Source: Seriola aureovittata (Eukaryota; Chordata; Actinopteri; Carangiformes; Carangidae). From it: DNA of 64,000 bases. The notes below the pieces were generated by a model, which worked only from the letters and a program-made list of their open reading frames with translations, was not told the origin of the DNA and ran no database searches. Position numbers and translations under genes: made by a program. Where the stretch lies: contig NC_079377.1 of the NCBI RefSeq assembly GCF_021018895.1, positions 9,926,501 to 9,990,500 of the forward strand, written 5' to 3'. Shown piece by piece: positions 57,151-64,000 of the stretch (position 1 is its first letter; every line of letters begins with the position of its first letter).

Positions 57151-58701
57151 TGAGAATCTTTTTGTTCTCGTCTGAGCTGCAGCTCAACTTTATCGTTTTA
57201 TCACCGCAAATAAGACTTGACATGTTTTTTGCCCTCCAAACTCTCCTCCACAACAGAAGAATGCCATCACTTTACATTAGTAGCCTACACTGGCAAAATT
57301 TTTGATCAACATTGCCACCTGCTGTGAAGGCCACATTCTGGTGTATAATGCCTGTTCTTTAGAATAGCTACCTCTCCATGTGGCCGGTTTCTCAGTTTTC
57401 ACATAACCACATTACAGCTGGCAAATATTTCCCACCATGTCCAGCAGTTCACTGCCACTTTGACTGCACAAGCTGTGCTCAGCACCACGTGTGGCGGCTT
57501 CACCACACTTTTCCTTTTTCTACTGCGTGTCTTTTTGAATGCACCAACATGGCAGGCTGCCAGAAATGCACCTCACATTAATGTAGATTCCAGGGCTGTG
57601 CCAGTGATGGATGCATCATCAGATGTCCTCTACGACACTCTTCGCTGTAAGTTAATTAGTCATGGAGGACTGTGGGATGAACACAGTGTGACCCTGAACA
57701 AGGGCTTGTCTGACTAGCCTCAGGCCCATTGGCACAGCTCTATTGTTCAATAGAGTCCTGTGTGTCGACTGGAAGAGGGGGGCTTCTCCCTACTGACTGC
57801 CTCAATTCAGCTGGAAATCAGAGCAGCATCACCTCCCCCCCTCCCACACGGCCCTAGCAACCACGCCACGCCGACAGTTGCCAGGCAACCAGACAATGCT
57901 GGAGCCACTGGCTGTGATGTGCGTGTGAGAGAGTTTGTGTTTTGCCTGTATGCATTTAAGATCAGGAATAGAGAGACAGCAGCAGAGGAAATGTCTTTCT
58001 TTGGTACAAAACATTCAACCCTTTTGTGAATACTTAACATGTTACAAATTTAACAGCTGGTAGAATAGGAACTCCTCAGTTATGATTTCTTTAAAGAGAT
58101 AGCAATACTCTGGTGAAAGTATAAAGAGATTATTATGGATTAGGTGAAATTAATCGTGTCGGATTTGAGCAGTGATGGCTGCATTAGCAACATGTCGTTT
58201 CACTTCTAGTCTAAACGAGGTCATGTGCGTTTTAAAGGGAACTCACTGAGACTATCCTTGACAGTGCTGCAACCCACTTGTTATTTTTTGACCTGGTTTT
58301 TGTTAATGCCACCCTTACCAGACTCAAACTCAGCAGTAAATAATTTATCAGTGACATCACATCTCTTAATTGTAAATGGCATTAAGTCTCTTACTGGAAA
58401 ACATAAGGAGAGGAAAGGATGAATAACAGTAATATCATTTTGCGTCATACTAAAATCACATCCAGACCTCCCTATAACTGCCCGTACAATACAAATGTAA
58501 AATATATTACAGTATATTTTTAGGTTACAGTATATATCACCAGTGTAAAATGTACACATCTTGTTTATTTTTTTCCTTTTAATTTGATCCCCCCTCATTA
58601 ATGAATTATTGTTATCTACAGTGGTGGTAGAAGTATTCAGTGTAAAAATACACTGCAAAATATATGCAAAGTATTAAAATAATATAAGAGGTCTTTATGC
58701 A
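57151..58701. other. foxn2-ppp1r21 intergenic region
   Basis: Short same-strand intergenic spacer. It contains a CTCF-like core on the minus strand (57313-57325, one mismatch), an X-box palindrome (57877-57889) within a GC-richer island at 57770-57960, and otherwise AT-rich DNA. No exon was found. Confidence 0.6.
57877..57889. promoter_or_regulatory. Perfect X-box (RFX-type) palindrome
   Basis: GTTGCCAGGCAAC is an exact inverted repeat and fits the RFX X-box consensus GTNRCC-N(0-3)-RGYAAC with a one-base spacer. A further half site AGCAAC lies about 20 bp upstream. It is 1.65 kb before the ppp1r21 start codon. Function is inferred from the motif only. Confidence 0.5.
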
Positions 58702-58831
<130 letters not shown>

Positions 58832-58849
58832 CCTTCCTACCTTTCGAGA

Positions 58850-59533
58850 CAGTCAAACACTAGACGGCGCCCTCTTTACAGCAGCTCACCACTTTTCTGT
58901 TTTCTGAACTCTGACCTCTGTACTTGAGTCTGTGGTTAGAGCTCATTCGAGGGGGAGGATTTTGCGTGTTAGAAAATGAAAGTATTCGTTTAGGTGAATT
59001 GATTATTAAAGCTGTTTCAGTAGCTTAGCAGCAGCTACACTCCCTCTCTGATACCATTTGCGGAGGCAGCGGTTCCACGACTGCTGTCACATACACTGAC
59101 CTAGCCTACATGTGTTGGTCGGTGTCGGGATTTGTTTTGCTACATAGCTAGTTAGCTCTCGGCTAGTGAGCTAGCTAGCCGGCTCTGTCACAGCTAGCAG
59201 TGCTAATGTAAAGAAAGCATCGCTGTCAACTCGGAGTAACATCCTGCTTCAGAAATCATTGTAAATCAGATGACTAGCAAGTGCTTCTTCCCCCGGGACT
59301 CGTGACAGTTCATCTGTCACAATGTATCCGTGGTCGGTTGTACCAAGTAACGGACAGCGTGACAGCGAGCTAGCCCACCTGAGTTGCGTATAGCTCACCG
59401 TGTCAACCGTCAACATTTCAAGCAGCGGACAGTGTGAAGCCAGGGTTTGGACAAGCTAACCGGACAACCGGGCTAGCTAGGATAACGTTATCTAGCATCA
59501 ACGGTTAGCGACGGGATAACGTTTCCAACGACA
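58850..59533 (+). promoter_or_regulatory. ppp1r21: Putative ppp1r21 promoter and 5' UTR
   Basis: Sequence composition changes after the ATCT repeat to a CpG-bearing region rich in CTAGCTAGC words, with TAACGTTA at 59483 and again across the start of the coding exon (59539). No TATA box is seen near the likely start. This resembles a broad teleost promoter. The transcription start is not resolvable by eye. Confidence 0.5.
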
Positions 59534-62500
59534 ATGGCTAACGTTACAGACCTGCAAACAAAATACAGCAAGCTGGCTCAGGAGTACTCAAAGGTAAAAC
59601 ACTCGACCATTTCTGCTCAGTTTTATGTGGATATATTAAAGTTGGTTGTCAATGATACACATACAGTTATGACGAGGGGGAAAGAGACAGAAGCTGCAGA
59701 TGTGTAGTTAGCGTTAGCCATCTTTTAATGATTCATGCATCTAAAACCAGTGACAGATATTTTTCAGACATATTAGAGCAAAGAAATATACTCAGTCGTT
59801 GGGGTGCACCTAGCCATAACTAATAAATAAATTCTACTATTGATAAGGTTATAATGTCTCATTTTTGATCCAAAGGTTTAAGTTTGTTTGAGTATAGTCA
59901 TATGATATTAACATTGTGATATAAGACTTGATATTTCGTGGGATTGTGGTTCATGCTGCAATTTACCATTGTTTTGATTATGAAAATATCAGGCAGGTGT
60001 ACCTCTGGTGATACATGGCAGTTGCCACATTTTGACATTTCAAGTTGCCAATGAACACCCTGTGTTCAAGTGCTATAATGGCAATTTTTTATTGAGAGAC
60101 AGTAAAGTGACAGTAAAGCCTGTGTTTTCTCTTGTAAGCTGTATGTGCCCTTTGTTTCTGTGTCAGCTGACATCACGGGGAGCATGTGCTGTTTCCTGTT
60201 CAACTCTGATCTTGCCGTTAGCCAAGAACCATATCCTGCTCAGAAAGTGCTGACTGCGTAACTGTCACACACACTGACATTGTGGTTAATATACAATTTT
60301 CTTACAGGTCGTTAACCACAGAATAAAGAGCTTTGAGTTATAAATATTTTGGTGTAGAATAGGATGTAAAAATAGTAACCATACAGAAGCATATGACAGA
60401 TTTTTTGTGTAAAGGCAAATGTAAAAACAGCTGAAGATGTGGCATACATAGATACATGTTTGCATCGCAGTCCTGACCAGTGATCATTTTTTATGTTATG
60501 TGTTATGTCTCAACATTTTTCACAGCTCCGTGCCCAGAATCAGGTGTTGAAGAAGGGAGTCGTGGATGAACAGGCCAACTCTGCCTCCCTAAAGGTAAAG
60601 TCATGTCTAAAAGCATACATTGAAAACAATACAATACAATACATTGCAAAATACAATACAGTACAATACATTGGAAACTGCTTGCAGTGATCACATCTGT
60701 CTGGGGTCAAATTGATCACTGTAAGTGGATGTTTATTATAACCAAATTTTTTTTCTTTTTCTTTATTTCTCATGCATATTACCATCTAATTGACATTTGT
60801 ATATTTATTACATGAATATAAAGGAATGAAATGGACAGCTTCGCGATTTATTTATTTAAAGATGGAATAACATAAATTGCCATGTTGCACTCTCCTGATC
60901 CAAGTCTGAATGGTTTGGGTGAAAGTATTACACTCCACTCATATAACATACCTGCTGCTCTGAGAGAGTAGGGATGATAATTACGCACTGTAAAAATCCA
61001 AAAATGGGAGCAGAGCTGGAATGGGAGGGCAAAATAAGAGAGACACACCCACGGAGAACATGTGTTGGGCAAGCAGGCAGGAATAGTTGTTACCTGTCAT
61101 TACACATTTGCCCTTAAAAAAACAAGTCCAAATGAGTTAGAGGAGAGCCTAAACATATGACAGCTTGCAGTAGTAGGCTACAACAGTACTACAGTTTTTT
61201 TCCCCATATGTTGTCATGTATGAAAAGACCCAAAATGAAGCTTTGTAAAGGAATGATTCTGCCTCAGGGTTTTGATCCATCCACACCACTGTTACAGTGG
61301 TCACAATAAGTGGTTTCCACTGTGATTATGATAAGAGCCATCTACATTTTCATATCTGCAAAACAAATTCAAATTCTGACTAGTACTTGTTTCTATTAGT
61401 TATGGTGCCTTTTCAATCAAAGCACAGAATTATTTCATCATGATTTCGAGGTAGTGATTTACTTGATGTGTTGGTTTGCAGGAAGACATTTACAGCGATG
61501 TTATGCACGACATGTGTTTGTCACTGTACCCATTTTTCCCTCTACAGGAGCAGCTGAAGCAGAGGGACCAGAGCCTGAGGAAGCAGGAGCAGGAGATGGA
61601 CAGTCTTAGCTTCAGGAACCAACAGCTGGCCAAGAGAGTGGAGCTGCTGCAAGAGGAGCTAGCTGTTAGTGAAGCCAAGGGCAAAAAGGGGAAGGTGATC
61701 ATGAGGGGGGGAAATACAAGGGAGTGGCTACTCGGTTGTGTGGAGGATGTACAGGATGTATTATGTAATTTTTGTAATGGACATAAATATAATTTGATAG
61801 CAAAAATATTACTTTTAAGAGTGATTATAGAATTTGCAAACTCAGTAAAGATTAGAATTAAACACTAATGTTTGTGGTGCCAAACGATCACGATTAACAA
61901 CCCTTCTTCTATCTCCACTTCCTCCAGACTAAAGTGGATTCTCCCTCACAGCATGGCCTGCAGACCCAGAGTGTTTTTGATGAGGACCTGCAGAAAAAGA
62001 TAGAAGAGAATGAGCGACTTCATATCCAAGTAAGCAGCCACGTCATGTTTATACCAGCCTGTCATTGTTCTGCATACACAGTATTTAAAGTTAATGCAGT
62101 GGCGGATGGCTCTGTTCTCTGACGTGTCTTTGTTAGTTCTACGAAGCAGATGAGCAGCACAGGAGGCAGGAGGCCGAGCTGAGGGCACGACTTGAGGAGC
62201 TGGAGAAAGACTCCGAGCAGCACCAGGCTGTTGTGGATGGACTCACCACTAAGTACATGGAAACGATTGAGCGGCTGCAGAGCGACAAGGCACGCTTAGA
62301 GGTGAGGATTATCAGGAGGAGGATGAAGAACATTATGTGATTGTCAGTTTTAATTTAGAGCTCATTAAAATGTGTACTTTCATTTTGTCTGATAGGTGAA
62401 AGCACAGACTCTGGAGAGGGAAGCAAAAGAGTGCAGAATGCGAACAGAGGAGTGGTAAATCTAGTTTTTATTCACCGTTTGAGAATAATTTAATCCACCA

Positions 62501-63933
62501 TTGTGATGGAGGGACTTTTACAGGAAGTGCATATTGATATAGAGTTACAGTATAGTTCATGTACATGTTACTGGTAGAAGAAAGACGCAAAAATATTTCT
62601 TTATATCTGTTAAAAAAAGATATCAGCATCCTTCATCTTGGTGAACTGGATTATGATTTACTGTCATATACGTTAGCTACATAGAAATGTGTAACTGAAA
62701 TGTTTCTGATGCAAACCTTGGTTACACACTTTTGCACATTGTAGTTTTGACTCTTAGACTTAATTCAAACTTAATATATTATGTTTTATTCATTGAAATA
62801 CATCTTTTAATCTATTTATCTCCTGTTCTCTCTGTCTATGCAGTCAGCAGCAGTTGAGGCGGTGTCAGTCAGAGCTGAACAGACAAGTGAAACAAAGCAG
62901 CAGTGTAATCCAGGAGAAAGTGCCCTTCAATGACACCAGTGAGTATCACTCGGACAAAAACAATCTGCTGCGGAGCAGACATCTATTTGAGAGCAACCAA
63001 TGTCTGTGCCACTGATACTGTAACAACATTCTGCCCAGGAGTAAATAGTGTAATGCTACACCACGCCGTAATATTGCGCGCAAGGAGGCAGGAGGCTAAA
63101 CCATTTAAGCTGTGTTTTTTTGAGTCAGTATAGTTCAGTGGTGGTTTAACTTCTGTTTGTTTGATCCTGCAGAATTTAGTGACTACAACAGCCTGAATGT
63201 ACCACCACACAATCGAAGGCACCAGGTGAGTAAGAAAACAAACCCACGTGTTAATGGGTATATTGTTAAAATGGATTTACAGCCCCATGTCTTTGTTTCC
63301 CCAGTAATTATAACATTTATTCTTCTTGTTTGAATTTTCAGTGCCATACCCAGCTTGAAAAAAATTTTTTTTTTTTTTAAACTTTTTAGCATTCATAATC
63401 CTTTTTTTGAATATCCAAGGACACTTAGTATTCATAAATGTAGTGATAATGTCTTAGATACATGCCATATGTCACAGATTAATTCATACAGCTTTATGTC
63501 TTAGCAAGAGTAATAATACAGTGCTCTGTGGATTGTGTGTTCTCTCTGTGGATTCAGCTTAAGGCCCGGGACGTGGCAGGTCAGGCTCTGAGCTTTATTC
63601 AGGATTTGGTTGCTGCTCTGTTGAACTTCCACTCCTACACAGAGCAGAGAGTCCACATCTATCCCCGGGACTCCTCCATTGAGCCCATCTCCCCTCTTAA
63701 CCAGAAGGTAAGGCAACAACACCACACAACACCGGAAAGACAGTCTGTCAAATATGATGTCAGTACTGGTCCTGCATGTGGAGTATTATTTACTGTACAA
63801 ACTCAGAAGCATAATTCTTCTCTTAACCCAGTTCTCTCAGTACCTTCATGAGAATGCAGCCTATGTGCGCCCCCTGGAGGACAGCTTTTTGCAGTTACAC
63901 CAAAGCATCACAGAGGACACGGTCACAGTGCTG
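59534..63933 (+). CDS. ppp1r21: Protein phosphatase 1 regulatory subunit 21 (KLRAQ1), 5' part
   Basis: PPP1R21 is a coiled-coil early-endosome protein, subunit Fy-2 of the FERRY complex that links Rab5 endosomes to mRNA. Exons in the window: 59534-59593, 60526-60594, 61548-61694, 61928-62029, 62137-62301, 62396-62454, 62844-62938, 63173-63225, 63558-63707, 63832-63933; all GT-AG, 334 codons without a stop. The last exon has a donor at 63934, so the gene continues past the window (human protein 780 aa). The start MANVTDLQ sits in a good context (ACAATGG). The KLRAQ motif is split across exons 1/2. Long heptad-rich coiled coil covers about 1-215 (RNQQLAKRVELLQEELA, DEDLQKKIEENERLHIQ). The segment from EKVPFND through NVPPHNRRHQ and LNFHSYTEQRV to SQYLHENAAYVRPLE matches the human order closely. 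The exon 3/4 linker (TKVDSPSQHGLQTQ) is the least conserved part. Introns hold no other gene. Confidence 0.95.
60618..60672. repeat. (AATAC)n-type imperfect repeat
   Basis: Repeated ACAATACAATAC / CAATACAGTACAATAC units at the 5' end of ppp1r21 intron 2, just after the exon 2 donor. Confidence 0.85.
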
Positions 63934-64000
63934 GTGAGTGGTTTTTAGACAGGCATATTTGGTTACGTGTTTGAAATTAACCACTGATTGTGTTTTGTTT

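Overview
The window is nuclear DNA from a ray-finned fish, probably a spiny-rayed (percomorph) teleost. It has compact genes with canonical GT-AG introns, many short interspersed repeats of types familiar in teleost genomes, long microsatellites, and no bacterial features. It carries the vertebrate syntenic block MSH6 - FBXO11 - FOXN2 - PPP1R21, which lies in the same order and orientation on human 2p16.

Layout. Positions 1-7.1 kb are non-coding and repeat-rich, with a fossil LINE fragment and a nested pair of interspersed repeats. Positions 7.3-14.9 kb hold msh6 (+, 10 exons, predicted 1383 aa). Positions 14.97-26.6 kb hold fbxo11 (-, 22 coding exons, predicted 880 aa), convergent with msh6; their poly(A) signals lie back to back. 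Positions 26.6-37.8 kb are a non-coding divergent intergenic region between the fbxo11 and foxn2 promoters. Positions 37.9-57.15 kb hold foxn2 (+): a non-coding first exon, a 10 kb first intron, five coding exons (410 aa) and a 3.4 kb 3' UTR. Positions 57.15-58.85 kb are intergenic, with a perfect X-box palindrome and a 130-bp tetranucleotide repeat. From 59.53 kb, ppp1r21 (+) begins; its first 10 coding exons (334 codons) are present and the rest lies beyond the window.

The genes do not form a pathway. They are a mismatch-repair ATPase, an SCF ubiquitin-ligase receptor, a forkhead transcription factor and a subunit of an endosomal Rab5/mRNA-transport complex, kept together by old synteny. 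Exon models were built by eye from open reading frames, splice consensus, phase continuity and remembered similarity to the human proteins. All coding phases close. I saw no novel enzymatic or defence system. The most unusual signals are regulatory: the palindrome TAACGTTA clustered at three of the four promoters, the shared msh6/fbxo11 polyadenylation site, a possible uORF whose stop overlaps the foxn2 start codon, and recurring X-box-like palindromes.
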